Source: Emticicia aquatica (GTDB lineage Bacteria > Bacteroidota > Bacteroidia > Cytophagales > Spirosomataceae). Taken from it: DNA of 64,000 nt. Positions 51,691-61,694 of this stretch are shown in pieces. The notes beneath the pieces were generated by a model, which searched no databases, was not told the origin of the DNA, and saw only the letters and a program-made list of their open reading frames with translations. The DNA is taken from contig NZ_CAKLPY010000001.1 in assembly GCF_923079645.1 (NCBI RefSeq), positions 1,818,001-1,882,000 of the forward strand, in the 5' to 3' direction. A program made the translations under genes and the position numbers. The first letter of the stretch is position 1; each line of letters opens with the position of its first letter.

Positions 51691-52554
51691 ATGCTTACAA
51701 CCGAACTAATCAAACTCAATAATCTTCAACTAGCAGGAAAACTGGTGAGTGAACAACTGATGTTGGGTATTCATCAAAGTAAGCGTTTTGGTAATGGAAT
51801 TGAGTTTGAACAATACCGACATTATGAACCTGGCGACGACCCAAAACGAATTGATTGGAAGTTATATGCCAGAACTGATAAACATTTAGTGCGTGAATCT
51901 TCGACTGAAAGTAATTTTCATTTAAGATTTATCATTGATTTATCTGGGTCGATGAATTATGTGGAAAAAGGCGTGAGTCGTTTGCAATATTGCAAAATCT
52001 TGTTGGCTTCATTGGCATATTTAGGTTATCGACAAGGTGATTTAATGAGTTTATACGCCCTTCAAAACGACGAATTATCAACGCTTGTAGCTTCGGGAAA
52101 ACAATCTTTTCAACGAATTTTATACACACTTGAAAAATCAATCGCCAGTGGAAATTGGAAAAATAGTAACCCTAAATTCCCTGCGTTTCATGCTGCCAAA
52201 CAAAAAGAAGTTGTAATTATTGCATCTGATTTTTTACAAATTAATGAAGAATGGATTCAAATGATAAAAAACTTGGCAAATCCACACCGAGAAATCATTA
52301 TTTTTCAAGTTTTAGGCAAACAAGAAATTGAATTTGACCTGAAAGGTTTCTATCGTTTCAAAGATTTGGAATCAGGAATTGAAATGGAGTTACAAGCAGA
52401 AAATATCAAAGATGAAGTTCGGAAAAATGCTGAAAATTATCTTAATAAATTACAAATCGAATTGCAAATTCCGTTTGTTCATTTAGTCAGAACTGACCTA
52501 GAAGCACCCATCGCCAATGTTATTACAGAATCTATAAAGAAAAGAAAAATTTAA
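51691..52554 (+). CDS. DUF58 protein with vWA-like MIDAS
   Basis: A 287-residue DUF58 protein. It has the signature FEQYRHYEPGDDPKRIDWKLYART and a von-Willebrand-A-like domain with the metal site DLSGSMNY (near residue 88). It has no membrane segment. It is the expected MoxR partner and lies seven bases after the ATPase gene and one base before the next gene. Confidence 0.9.
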   Translation: MLTTELIKLNNLQLAGKLVSEQLMLGIHQSKRFGNGIEFEQYRHYEPGDDPKRIDWKLYARTDKHLVRESSTESNFHLRFIIDLSGSMNYVEKGVSRLQYCKILLASLAYLGYRQGDLMSLYALQNDELSTLVASGKQSFQRILYTLEKSIASGNWKNSNPKFPAFHAAKQKEVVIIASDFLQINEEWIQMIKNLANPHREIIIFQVLGKQEIEFDLKGFYRFKDLESGIEMELQAENIKDEVRKNAENYLNKLQIELQIPFVHLVRTDLEAPIANVITESIKKRKI

Positions 52555-52555
52555 C

Positions 52556-53758
52556 ATGGAATTTTTAAATCCGTTGATGCTTTGGGGGGCCTTAGCGATT
52601 TCAATTCCCATCATTATACATTTTTGGCATCAAAAAAAAGGCAAAGTCATTGAGTGGGCAGCTACACAATGGTTAATCGAAAAAAGCCTTCAACAATCAA
52701 GAGGCATTCGGCTTGACAATATTTTATTGCTGATGTTCAGATGTTTGCTTTTACTTGCATTATGTTTTTTTCTCTGTAAACCAATCATAAAATGGCTAAA
52801 TAATGATAAAACTGCCAAGAAAATCCACCTTATTCAACCCAATATTTTAGTTACTGAAAATTACAAATTTGAAATTGAAGAAGCTTTAAAAAAAGGTGAA
52901 AAATGTTATTGGATCCATTCTAATACACCATTAATTCAATATCTAAAACAATTACCTTCTCAAGAAACTTTTAATGCAAATTTATTACAAAACAGCATTA
53001 ATCAAATAAGTAAAAGCATTGATAATGAGACAATTGAGTTATATTTCATCAATAAAAAAACTTTAAATCAATATCCACATATTTATATTCCAACGACTTT
53101 TCATTCACACATTATTTCAGATTCTAGTTCACTTCGTAAGCAAAATTATATCGCATTTTCGGGTAATAGAAAATTATTCATAAATGAAAAAAATACGCTT
53201 ATTAGTCAAACTATTACTACAAAAAACGGCATTATAACGCATCAAGGAGCTATCAAAGTTTTAGTTCAAAACAATGATGCAAGCGAAACACAAAGTATCA
53301 AAGCTGCATTAAAGGCTCTCAATGAAGTATATCAATTTGAGTTTTTAATTGATGAAAAATCTTCTCCAAACAAAGTATATGATGTCGTTTTTGATAATAA
53401 ATTAATTCCTCAAATTCACAACAATCATACATTGTATATTTTTTCTGATGCTGATAGATACAAAAATCAAGATTTTAAAGCAGAAAACATTATTTTTCTT
53501 CCAAATCGTTTAAAACCTCAAACTTCAGAAATAGTTTTTAATGGAAGTTTAGCAGAATTTATTGGCGAAAAACTTATCAAACATTTTGATTTACCAAACT
53601 ATGACCAAACACTAAGTAGCAACCAGATTAAAAGCATTTTTAAAATTCAAGAATCGCCAAATTTAGAAGAAAACGCTTGGTTTTCTAAAAGTATTTTGTT
53701 GTTATTTATTTTATTATTAAGTATTGAACGATGGCTGTCAATTCATAAAAACGCATGA
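52556..53758 (+). CDS. BatA-type N-terminal domain membrane protein
   Basis: A 400-residue membrane protein. The N-terminus FLNPLMLWGALAISIPIIIHFWHQKK and the second helix (about 60-82) form the BatA double-transmembrane domain. No vWA domain follows; the long central region (about 95-375) has no motif that I recognise, and a single helix closes the protein near residue 385. Its stop overlaps the next ATG by four bases. Confidence 0.72.
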   Translation: MEFLNPLMLWGALAISIPIIIHFWHQKKGKVIEWAATQWLIEKSLQQSRGIRLDNILLLMFRCLLLLALCFFLCKPIIKWLNNDKTAKKIHLIQPNILVTENYKFEIEEALKKGEKCYWIHSNTPLIQYLKQLPSQETFNANLLQNSINQISKSIDNETIELYFINKKTLNQYPHIYIPTTFHSHIISDSSSLRKQNYIAFSGNRKLFINEKNTLISQTITTKNGIITHQGAIKVLVQNNDASETQSIKAALKALNEVYQFEFLIDEKSSPNKVYDVVFDNKLIPQIHNNHTLYIFSDADRYKNQDFKAENIIFLPNRLKPQTSEIVFNGSLAEFIGEKLIKHFDLPNYDQTLSSNQIKSIFKIQESPNLEENAWFSKSILLLFILLLSIERWLSIHKNA

Positions 53759-55959
53759 ACGAACTGAAAAAAATCATAGCGAAAGTAAATTTTCAACTCT
53801 ATGCAGTTGCAATATTGATGTGCCTAATGGCAGCGGGTTCGGCGTACTTTTTTATACATTTATTAACAAAATCATTGTTTTTTGCAGGAATTGGAGGGTT
53901 TTTATCTTTCGCAGGAACAGCATTTTGGGTAAATCTTTTTAAAAATAAGAAAAAAGAAGCGATTCATCTTATCCATCAAAAACTTGAAGATACAGAATAT
54001 AGCCTTGAATTATTGAACATTGAGCAACCAAATTTGGCTCAACAGCTTCAACTCGAAAGACTTTTCTCAAAAGTTAAATTCAAAACTCCTTGGGTATTTG
54101 ATTTTAAATTAATTTACTTTTTGCTAATATTTATTATTTCATTATTATCATTTTTTTATTTCCCAAAATTCAATTTTTTACAGAAAAATACGCTTAAAAA
54201 ACAAGGAATTTCAACTAATTCTATCGAAAAAACAGTTCAAATACCAACATTCATATCGTCAGAATTAAGCATTACTCCTCCTGCTTACACAGGATTATCA
54301 AGCACAAATTCAGAAAACATGAACGCCTCAGCTATCAGTGGCTCGATTTTAAAATGGCGTTTATCTTTCAGTAATCATCAAGATTTGACTGTCAAATTAA
54401 GTAATAATCAAGGCGAAGAAATTATATTATCTAAAAAATTAGATAAATTTGAATATGCCGACCAATTGGTAAGTTCAGGTTTTTATGCTTTCAAAGCTTT
54501 TTGGCATGATTCGTTGGTTTATCAATCGGATTATTATCGTTTGGAAGCAATTCCAGATTTAACTCCGAAAATCGAGCCGAGTTCAAAGGAATTATATAAA
54601 CTACACTACTTGAAAGACCAAAAAAATGTGCAGATTTCGGCCAAGATTTCAGATGATTTTTCAGTTAATCAAGCCTTTATTGTTGCAACTTTAGCTCGTG
54701 GTTCGGGTGAAAATGTAAAATTTAGGGAAGTAAAATTTCCAATTGTAGAGAAAAATTTTAAAGAAGCAAATATTACTAAAAACATTGATTTGAAGTCGCT
54801 CAATTTTGCCCCTGGCGACGAATTATATTATTATTGGGCGGCTTTCGATAATAAACGCCCAATACCCAATTATACAAAATCTGACACTTATTTTATTGTT
54901 TATAAAGATACGTCGCAAACCGAAGAAGCTGATTTGGCAACGATGGCTATGAATATCATGCCTGAATATTTCCGAAGTCAAAGGCAGATAATTATTGATA
55001 CTGAAAAACTGATTGCAAAGCGTAAAAAACTTTCAAAAGAGGTTTTTAATAGCACTTCAAATGAAATAGGTTTCGACCAAAAAGCCCTCAGATTACGCTA
55101 CGGACAATATTTAGGCGAAGAAGAAGAAAGTTCAATCGGTGGCGTTAATGCTTTACCAAGTGATGTAAAAACTGACGGAGATATGCTAAAAGGCTTCCGA
55201 CATGACCACGATGAAGGCGAAGGCGACCATGAAGATGGAGAAAAACATAATGAACACGAGCATTCTCACGAAACAGAAAAACTCAATGAAAGCGACCCAG
55301 TAGCAAGTTTATTGGCAGATTATGTTCACTCGCATGATGATGGCGAGGTGAATACTTTTTATGAACAATCGACTCGAAGTCTATTAAAAATGGCTTTGGA
55401 ACAAATGTGGCAATCTGAGTTACATTTACGTTTGTATGAACCAGAAAAGGCCATTCCTTTTGAGAAAAAAGCCCTTGAATATTTAAAATCTGCTCAACAA
55501 AAAGCCCGAACATTTGTCAAGAAAACAAGTTTCGACCCTCCGCCAATCAAAGAAAAAGAAAAACGTTTAACGGGTGAGTTGACAAAATTTAATACAGCTT
55601 TTAAATATGAGAAAACATATTCACAACAACAAATTGAGCAATTAATAGCAGAAGTAATGGGGATTATTTCAGCGAAAAGTATAGATAAAAAATTAGACAA
55701 AGTTCAAAGACAAAAAGTTCTTGAATTAAGTTCTGTTTTGGGTAACAAAATCGTAAATAGTAGTTTATCAAACTGGTCGATTTTAAGTAATTTACAACAA
55801 ATAATTAACGATAAAGACCTTTCTAAGAATGAACAATTATTGCTCAAAACCAAACTTTATCAGCTGATAAACAAGACTTTACCCAATAAAAACAATCCAA
55901 GAAACGCTTCGTATATGAGTGAGAAGAAATTAGAAAAAGCTTTTTGGAAAAACTTTTAA
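53755..55959 (+). CDS. DUF4175-like membrane protein with His/Asp/Glu-rich segment
   Basis: A 734-residue protein. It has two N-terminal transmembrane helices (about 14-34 and 37-57), another near 118-140, and a long periplasmic part with Ig-like and coiled-coil sections. Near residues 481-511 there is a run rich in His, Asp, Glu and Gly (starting GFRHDHDEGEGDHEDGEKHN), a possible metal-binding loop. It overlaps the previous gene by ATGA. It resembles DUF4175-type proteins found beside MoxR-BatA clusters; the function is unknown. Confidence 0.6.
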   Translation: MNELKKIIAKVNFQLYAVAILMCLMAAGSAYFFIHLLTKSLFFAGIGGFLSFAGTAFWVNLFKNKKKEAIHLIHQKLEDTEYSLELLNIEQPNLAQQLQLERLFSKVKFKTPWVFDFKLIYFLLIFIISLLSFFYFPKFNFLQKNTLKKQGISTNSIEKTVQIPTFISSELSITPPAYTGLSSTNSENMNASAISGSILKWRLSFSNHQDLTVKLSNNQGEEIILSKKLDKFEYADQLVSSGFYAFKAFWHDSLVYQSDYYRLEAIPDLTPKIEPSSKELYKLHYLKDQKNVQISAKISDDFSVNQAFIVATLARGSGENVKFREVKFPIVEKNFKEANITKNIDLKSLNFAPGDELYYYWAAFDNKRPIPNYTKSDTYFIVYKDTSQTEEADLATMAMNIMPEYFRSQRQIIIDTEKLIAKRKKLSKEVFNSTSNEIGFDQKALRLRYGQYLGEEEESSIGGVNALPSDVKTDGDMLKGFRHDHDEGEGDHEDGEKHNEHEHSHETEKLNESDPVASLLADYVHSHDDGEVNTFYEQSTRSLLKMALEQMWQSELHLRLYEPEKAIPFEKKALEYLKSAQQKARTFVKKTSFDPPPIKEKEKRLTGELTKFNTAFKYEKTYSQQQIEQLIAEVMGIISAKSIDKKLDKVQRQKVLELSSVLGNKIVNSSLSNWSILSNLQQIINDKDLSKNEQLLLKTKLYQLINKTLPNKNNPRNASYMSEKKLEKAFWKNF

Positions 55960-55961
55960 TT

Positions 55962-57611
55962 ATGACTTTAATTCTAAATATATTTAAAACGTTGACGATT
56001 TCCGAATGGTTAAATATCATTGGATTATGTTTATTGTTTGTAATACAGCTATTTGCTTTTTGGCGAAATAAATCAAAAATTGTTAGTCGTTTTTGGCTCA
56101 AAATTGGATTAAACCTATTGCTTTGGTTTAGTATCTGCATGCTTGTAATAAACCCGTCTTGGGAAAAGAAGGCTGATACAAGTAAAGTTTTGATTTATAG
56201 CGAAAAAATTGACACCCAAACTATTCAGCAACTGAAAGATAGCCTTCAAATTGGCGAAGTATTTTCTCAAAAGGATTTTAATCGTCGAGTGAAAGAGAAC
56301 CCAAATTTTGTGTCAAAATTGGGGAAAATTTATTTTTTAGGACAAGATGCAACGCCTGAAATACTGAGCAAACTTAGCGAGCATCCTATTTCTTGGATTC
56401 CGAAATTCGGCATTGACGAGTTGCAAGATATTCGTTGGAACGGTATCATCAGAAAAGGAGAAATACAGGAAATAAATGGCAAAATTGAACTTTCGGAAGC
56501 GAAAACAATGAAAATCAAATGGGGAAATCAAGTTTTGGATAGTCTGAATTTACCAAAAGGGTTTTCAAGTTTTAACTTAAGATTTCCAAGTTTTTCGATT
56601 GGACAAACTTCCTTAAATTTAGAATTAAATCAAAATTTGCTTCAAACTATTGATTATTTTACAGCCAAAACGCTACCTCAAAACATTCTTTTCATTTTGA
56701 GTAATCCCGATTTTGAAAGTAAAACACTAGCAGATTGGCTTGGAAAAAGTGGTAATAAAGTAGAAATTCAAACAACGATTGCAAAAAACACGGTTAATAA
56801 TGTTTCTATTAATAAAAACACCAACAAATTTACGCCAGATATTATCATCACCGACCCATCAAATGCTTCAAACAGTTTGGTAAAAAAAGCATTTTCAGAA
56901 GGAAAAAGTGTATTATTTATCAATCTTGAAAACCCCGATTTAGCGGCAAAAAGTATTAATCAAAATTTAGGTACAAAATGGAAATTGAAGAAAATAAGTA
57001 ATGAGGAAAATCGCCAAATTTCGCAAGATTTATCGGCTTATCCTTACCAATTTGAAACTTACGCTTTACAAAAATCTATCCTTGATTATCCGATTGCGAT
57101 TCAAAAAAAAATGGGTAAAGTTAGTTTAAGTCTGCTCAATGAAACATTCCAGCTTAAACTAAGTGGCGATAGCTTGACTTATTCAAAGATTTGGCAAAGT
57201 GTTTTTCAAGCATTAAAACCTTCTAATGATAATAATATTGAAATTCAAGCTCCTATTTATCAAAATATAAATACAGAAATTGCCCTAAATTCGACAAATT
57301 TTCAAAATCATTTGTCAATTGAAGACGATACAATTAAAACTAATCAGTCGGCTCTTAATCAAACTGTATTTAAAGCAGATTATACTTTCAGAAAAACAGG
57401 TTGGCAACCTTTGCAAGATTCATTAGAAATTTATGTTGACGGTTCTCAACCATCGTTGGCTAGAGCAAATTTGTTAAAACCTTATCTGAAAACAGGTACA
57501 ATTTCAGAAGGTTCAGAGCAGCAATTAACTGTTAAATTAACCGAATGGGCTTGGTTTTTGGTTATTTTATTAATTTTAGCTGGTATTTGGGTGGAGGCGA
57601 AAATTGGGTAA
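55962..57611 (+). CDS. Membrane protein closing the MoxR cluster
   Basis: A 549-residue protein. Two N-terminal helices (about 13-34 and 47-66) are followed by a large soluble domain and a C-terminal helix (about 530-546), so it likely spans the membrane with a periplasmic core. A GATase1-like segment is possible around 225-330 but without a catalytic cysteine. I use ATG at 55962; a TTG at 55944 would overlap the previous gene. It ends the plus-strand block. Confidence 0.6.
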   Translation: MTLILNIFKTLTISEWLNIIGLCLLFVIQLFAFWRNKSKIVSRFWLKIGLNLLLWFSICMLVINPSWEKKADTSKVLIYSEKIDTQTIQQLKDSLQIGEVFSQKDFNRRVKENPNFVSKLGKIYFLGQDATPEILSKLSEHPISWIPKFGIDELQDIRWNGIIRKGEIQEINGKIELSEAKTMKIKWGNQVLDSLNLPKGFSSFNLRFPSFSIGQTSLNLELNQNLLQTIDYFTAKTLPQNILFILSNPDFESKTLADWLGKSGNKVEIQTTIAKNTVNNVSINKNTNKFTPDIIITDPSNASNSLVKKAFSEGKSVLFINLENPDLAAKSINQNLGTKWKLKKISNEENRQISQDLSAYPYQFETYALQKSILDYPIAIQKKMGKVSLSLLNETFQLKLSGDSLTYSKIWQSVFQALKPSNDNNIEIQAPIYQNINTEIALNSTNFQNHLSIEDDTIKTNQSALNQTVFKADYTFRKTGWQPLQDSLEIYVDGSQPSLARANLLKPYLKTGTISEGSEQQLTVKLTEWAWFLVILLILAGIWVEAKIG

Positions 57612-57614
57612 AAT

Positions 57615-57661
57615 ACTAAAGTCAAGTTTTAAAACCAAAAGTTCTAAAACTTGACTTTAGT
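57615..57661. terminator. Bidirectional hairpin between the MoxR cluster and acs
   Basis: Perfect 17-bp arms (57615-57631 and 57645-57661, ACTAAAGTCAAG... / ...CTTGACTTTAGT) with a 13-base loop lie between convergent genes. It has no long T-run on either side. Confidence 0.75.
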
Positions 57662-57677
57662 TACAAAAAACAAATTT

Positions 57678-59579
57678 TTATCTCAAAGCTTCTGCTCCAT
57701 TTTTAATATCTTCAACAACTGTTGGGTCGAGAAGGGTTGAAATATCACCTAAATTTGAAGTTTCGCCTTCAGCAATTTTACGCAAAATTCTTCGCATGAT
57801 TTTTCCAGAACGAGTTTTTGGTAAACCTGTTACAAACTGAATTTTATCAGGTTTTGCAATTGGTCCGATTACACGAGAAACGGTTGCCAAAATATCTCGG
57901 CGAGTCAAATCTTCATCATGTACAAAGCTTTCGCAAATTACGTAAGCGTAGATACCTTGGCCTTTGATGTCGTGCGGATAGCCCACAATGGCACTTTCTA
58001 CTACACCTGTGTGCATATTTATGGCATTTTCAACTTCGGCAGTACCAATTCTATGACCAGAAACATTCAATACATCATCAACACGACCAGTGATTCTGTA
58101 AAAACCATTTTCGTCACGCATTGCACCATCACCAGTGAAATATAAATTTGTATAGGCTGAAAAATAGTTTGTGCGACAACGCTCGTGGTCGCCCCAAGTT
58201 GTACGTAAGATTGATGGCCATGGGAATTTAATACAAAGATTTCCGCTTACATCTCCACCTAAAATTTCATTGCCATTTTCATCAACCAACATCATTTGTA
58301 CACCAGGCAATGGCAACGATGCCCAAGCAGGTTTCAATGGTGTGATTCCTGCCAAAGCAGAAATCATAATTCCCCCCGTTTCGGTTTGCCACCAAGTATC
58401 AACTACTGGACATTTATCTTTACCAATATTTTTAGAATACCATTGCCAAGCTTCCTCGTTTATTGGTTCACCAACCGACCCTAAAACTTTGAGTGAACTT
58501 AAATCTTTTCCTTCTACATATTCCAAACCAAAACCCATCAATGAACGAATGGCTGTTGGAGCAGTATAAAGAATATTTACTTTGTGTTTTTCAACAATAT
58601 CCCAGAAACGACCCGCATCTGGATAAGTAGGCACACCTTCAAACAAGACCGAAATAGCTCCTGTTGCCAATGGCCCATAAACAATGTACGAATGTCCTGT
58701 TATCCAGCCGATGTCTGCTGTACAGAAATGTACCATTCCAGCTTTGTATTGGAAAACATTTAGGAAAGTATAGGCCGCATAAACCATATAGCCACCACAA
58801 GTTTGCACCACTCCTTTGGGTTTTCCAGTCGAACCTGACGTATAAAGAATGAAAAGAGGGTCTTCCGAATCCATTTCTTCGGCTGGACAATCACTTGTTA
58901 CGTGCTTTTCTTCTTCTTCCCACCATACATCACGGCCTTTAATCATACTTACAGCCGTACGAGTGCGAGTTGCAACAATTACTTTTTTCACTGATGGACA
59001 ACCAATCATGGCGTCATCAACGGTATCTTTCATCGGAATTGCCTTGTTTCCACGCACAGCTCCATCTGTAGTCACAACAGCTACACATTGCGAATCATTT
59101 ATACGATCTGCAATGGATGATGCAGAAAAACCACCAAAAACTACTGAATGAATCGCTCCAATTCTGGCACAAGCCAAAACTGCAATTGATAATTCTGGAA
59201 TCATCGGCATATAAATACAAACTCTATCGCCTTTTTTAACTCCATTACGTTTCAAAACGTTTGCAAAACGACACACACGCTCAAATAATTGGCGGTAAGT
59301 AAGTGTTACACTTTCTTCATTTGGGTCGTTTGGTTCCCAAATAATAGCTGGCTGATTTGGTTTATCTTTTACGTGGCGGTCGAGACAGTTTTCAGTAATA
59401 TTGAGTTTTCCTCCAACAAACCATTCAATTTTTGGTTCACTGAAATTCCAGTTCAAAACCTTTCTCCACGGTTTTCGCCACTCGAAGTTATTGGCAGCAA
59501 TTTCACCCCAGAAATCTTCTGGACTTTCGACACTTTTTTTGTACGCTTCTTCGTATTCTTGGAAAGAGTTGATTTTCAT
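57678..59579 (-). CDS. acsA: Acetyl-CoA synthetase
   Basis: A 633-residue AMP-forming acetyl-CoA synthetase. The ATP-binding P-loop is LYTSGSTGKPKG near residue 250, the Trp-containing acetate pocket segment is VDTWWQTETGG, and the C-terminal acetylatable lysine is in PKTRSGKIMRR near residue 600. It activates acetate to acetyl-CoA in the cytoplasm. Its length is slightly below E. coli Acs (652). It follows the propionyl-CoA-synthetase-like gene and a symporter-kinase/regulator pair. Confidence 0.93.
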   Translation of the reverse strand: MKINSFQEYEEAYKKSVESPEDFWGEIAANNFEWRKPWRKVLNWNFSEPKIEWFVGGKLNITENCLDRHVKDKPNQPAIIWEPNDPNEESVTLTYRQLFERVCRFANVLKRNGVKKGDRVCIYMPMIPELSIAVLACARIGAIHSVVFGGFSASSIADRINDSQCVAVVTTDGAVRGNKAIPMKDTVDDAMIGCPSVKKVIVATRTRTAVSMIKGRDVWWEEEEKHVTSDCPAEEMDSEDPLFILYTSGSTGKPKGVVQTCGGYMVYAAYTFLNVFQYKAGMVHFCTADIGWITGHSYIVYGPLATGAISVLFEGVPTYPDAGRFWDIVEKHKVNILYTAPTAIRSLMGFGLEYVEGKDLSSLKVLGSVGEPINEEAWQWYSKNIGKDKCPVVDTWWQTETGGIMISALAGITPLKPAWASLPLPGVQMMLVDENGNEILGGDVSGNLCIKFPWPSILRTTWGDHERCRTNYFSAYTNLYFTGDGAMRDENGFYRITGRVDDVLNVSGHRIGTAEVENAINMHTGVVESAIVGYPHDIKGQGIYAYVICESFVHDEDLTRRDILATVSRVIGPIAKPDKIQFVTGLPKTRSGKIMRRILRKIAEGETSNLGDISTLLDPTVVEDIKNGAEALR

Positions 59580-59669
59580 TTGGTTAAAAAATAAATATGT
59601 GATTGAATAAGTAAATGAGTGAATCCTATTTTATGAAAATGGTTTTCAACTCGAATATTTTAAAGGAAT

Positions 59670-59686
59670 AATAAGTCAGACTTATT
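59670..59686 (-). terminator. Short hairpin between the two acyl-CoA synthetase genes
   Basis: AATAAGT / ACTTATT arms with a 3-base loop lie 22 bases past the upstream gene's stop. They are AT-rich and lack a T-tail, so termination is uncertain. Confidence 0.35.
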
Positions 59687-59707
59687 TGACAAAAAATTAA
59701 GTTAATT

Positions 59708-61606
59708 TTACTGAAACGCATTACCCACTTTTCGATGAATTAAAGTATTGGTTATTTCTGTTAAAATCATTGGGTCATCAATAGTTGATGGAACTGTATA
59801 TGTTTCTCCATCAGCAATTTGACGAATGGTTTTTCTGAGAATTTTACCAGAGCGAGTTTTCGGTAAACGCTTTACTACCAATGCATTACGAAAAAATGCC
59901 ACCGCCCCTATTTGGTCACGAATGAGTTTTACCAATTCATTTTCCATTTCATCTTCTGAAAACGAAACGCCATCTTTCAACACCACCAAACCAATAGGTC
60001 TTTGTCCACGCAACTCGTCTGAAATTCCAACCACTGCACATTCGGCAACGGCTTTATGTGAGCCAACTATTTCTTCCATTTCACCAGTTGAAAGGCGATG
60101 TCCTGCCACGTTGATAACATCATCAATTCGACCCATAATAAAAACATACCCTTCTTCATCAATATAACCACCGTCTCCTGTAAGATAATAGCCATCAAAT
60201 TTATTGAGGTATGAACTTCTGAAACGTTCGTCATCGTTCCAAAGAGTTGGTAAACAACTTGGCGGTAAAGGTAATTTTATACAAACATATCCTTCTTCAT
60301 TTGCTCCAAGCTTTTGTCCATTTTCACCTAAAATCTGTACATCAAAGCCGCATACTGGTTTAGTTGCAGAACCCGCTTTCACAGGAAACTGCTCTACTCC
60401 CATCATATTAGCCACAATTCCCCAACCACTTTCAGTTTGCCACCAATGGTCAACAATTGGTACTTTCGCAATTTGTTGTAGCCATTCTAAAGTTGGTGGG
60501 TCGCAACGTTCGCCTGCAACAAAGATTGATTTCAATGAAGATGTATCATATTTTTCTTTCAGTTTTGCCTCAGCATCTTCTTTTTTTATAGCCCTAAAAG
60601 CCGTTGGTGCAGTAAAGAATACATTAATTTTGTGTTCGTCAATTACTCGCCAAAACGTACCAGCATCAGGGTTTCGGACTGGTTTCCCTTCAAAAAAAAC
60701 CGTTGTACAGCCATAAATCAACGGAGCATAAACAATATATGAATGCCCAACTACCCAACCCACATCCGATGCCGCCCAAAAAACTTCATTGGGTTTTACA
60801 TCATAAATATACTGCATCGAAAAATTTAGAGCGACTGCATGTCCACCATTATCACGGACGATTCCTTTTGGTTTACCTGTCGTTCCTGATGTATAAAGAA
60901 CATAAAGTGGGTCAGTTGCATTGACTGTAACACACTCGGCTGGAGCTGAATCATTTACAAAAGTCGCAAAATCAATATCTCTTCCTTCAACCATGCTGGC
61001 ATGAGCCATTGGTCGTTGTAAAATTAAGCAATGAGAAATCTGGTGTTCTGCCAAATGAATTGCTTCGTCAAGTAAAGGTTTGTAGGGAATTACTTTGTCG
61101 AATTCGATACCGCAGGAAGCCGAAATAATCACTTTAGGTTTCGCGTCATCAATTCTTATTGCCAATTCATGCGGGGCAAATCCACCAAAAACTACCGAAT
61201 GAATTGCTCCTAATCTTGCACATGCCAACATTGCAAATGCCGCTTCTGGAACCATCGGCATATAAATCACAACGGTATCACCTTTGTTTACTCCTAAAGA
61301 TTTTAATGCCCCAGCAATCTTTGAAACCTCCGTTTTTACTTCTGAATAGGTAAATTTTATAGTCTTTTGAGTAGCTGCCGAATCATAAATTATTGCCGTT
61401 TGGTTACCCCTTCCTTGCTCTACATGATAATCAATGGCTAGGTAACAAGTATTCATTTCACCTCCTTCAAACCAACGATAAAAGCCACTTTTATCGACAG
61501 AAAGTATGCTGGATGGTTTTTTGAACCATGCTATTTTTTCCGCTTGCTCACCCCAAAATGCTTCAGGTTGGTCAATGCTTCGCCTGTAAAATGAGTCGTA
61601 ATTCAT
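59708..61606 (-). CDS. prpE: Propionyl-CoA synthetase-like acyl-CoA synthetase (PrpE/ACSS3)
   Basis: A 632-residue ANL-superfamily enzyme. The P-loop LYTSGTTGKPKGI and the pocket segment VDHWWQTESGWG (tryptophan follows ESG, where acetyl-CoA synthetase usually has ETGG) match the PrpE/ACSS3 branch, which prefers propionate. The catalytic lysine is in PKTRSGKILRK near residue 598. It converts propionate (or acetate) to its CoA ester. It lies with acsA on the minus strand. Confidence 0.85.
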   Translation of the reverse strand: MNYDSFYRRSIDQPEAFWGEQAEKIAWFKKPSSILSVDKSGFYRWFEGGEMNTCYLAIDYHVEQGRGNQTAIIYDSAATQKTIKFTYSEVKTEVSKIAGALKSLGVNKGDTVVIYMPMVPEAAFAMLACARLGAIHSVVFGGFAPHELAIRIDDAKPKVIISASCGIEFDKVIPYKPLLDEAIHLAEHQISHCLILQRPMAHASMVEGRDIDFATFVNDSAPAECVTVNATDPLYVLYTSGTTGKPKGIVRDNGGHAVALNFSMQYIYDVKPNEVFWAASDVGWVVGHSYIVYAPLIYGCTTVFFEGKPVRNPDAGTFWRVIDEHKINVFFTAPTAFRAIKKEDAEAKLKEKYDTSSLKSIFVAGERCDPPTLEWLQQIAKVPIVDHWWQTESGWGIVANMMGVEQFPVKAGSATKPVCGFDVQILGENGQKLGANEEGYVCIKLPLPPSCLPTLWNDDERFRSSYLNKFDGYYLTGDGGYIDEEGYVFIMGRIDDVINVAGHRLSTGEMEEIVGSHKAVAECAVVGISDELRGQRPIGLVVLKDGVSFSEDEMENELVKLIRDQIGAVAFFRNALVVKRLPKTRSGKILRKTIRQIADGETYTVPSTIDDPMILTEITNTLIHRKVGNAFQ

Positions 61607-61638
61607 CGTTTTATTATAGTTTTGTTGTACATTATGTA

Positions 61639-61678
61639 TTTCAATGAATAAATAGTTGACCTAAAAATTTTCATTGAA
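61639..61678. repeat. Inverted repeat between the response regulator and prpE
   Basis: TTCAATGAA (61640-61648) and TTCATTGAA (61670-61678) are exact reverse complements, with a 21-base spacer. It may be an operator or weak hairpin; function is unknown. Confidence 0.35.
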
Positions 61679-61694
61679 GTATTATTTTAAAAAT

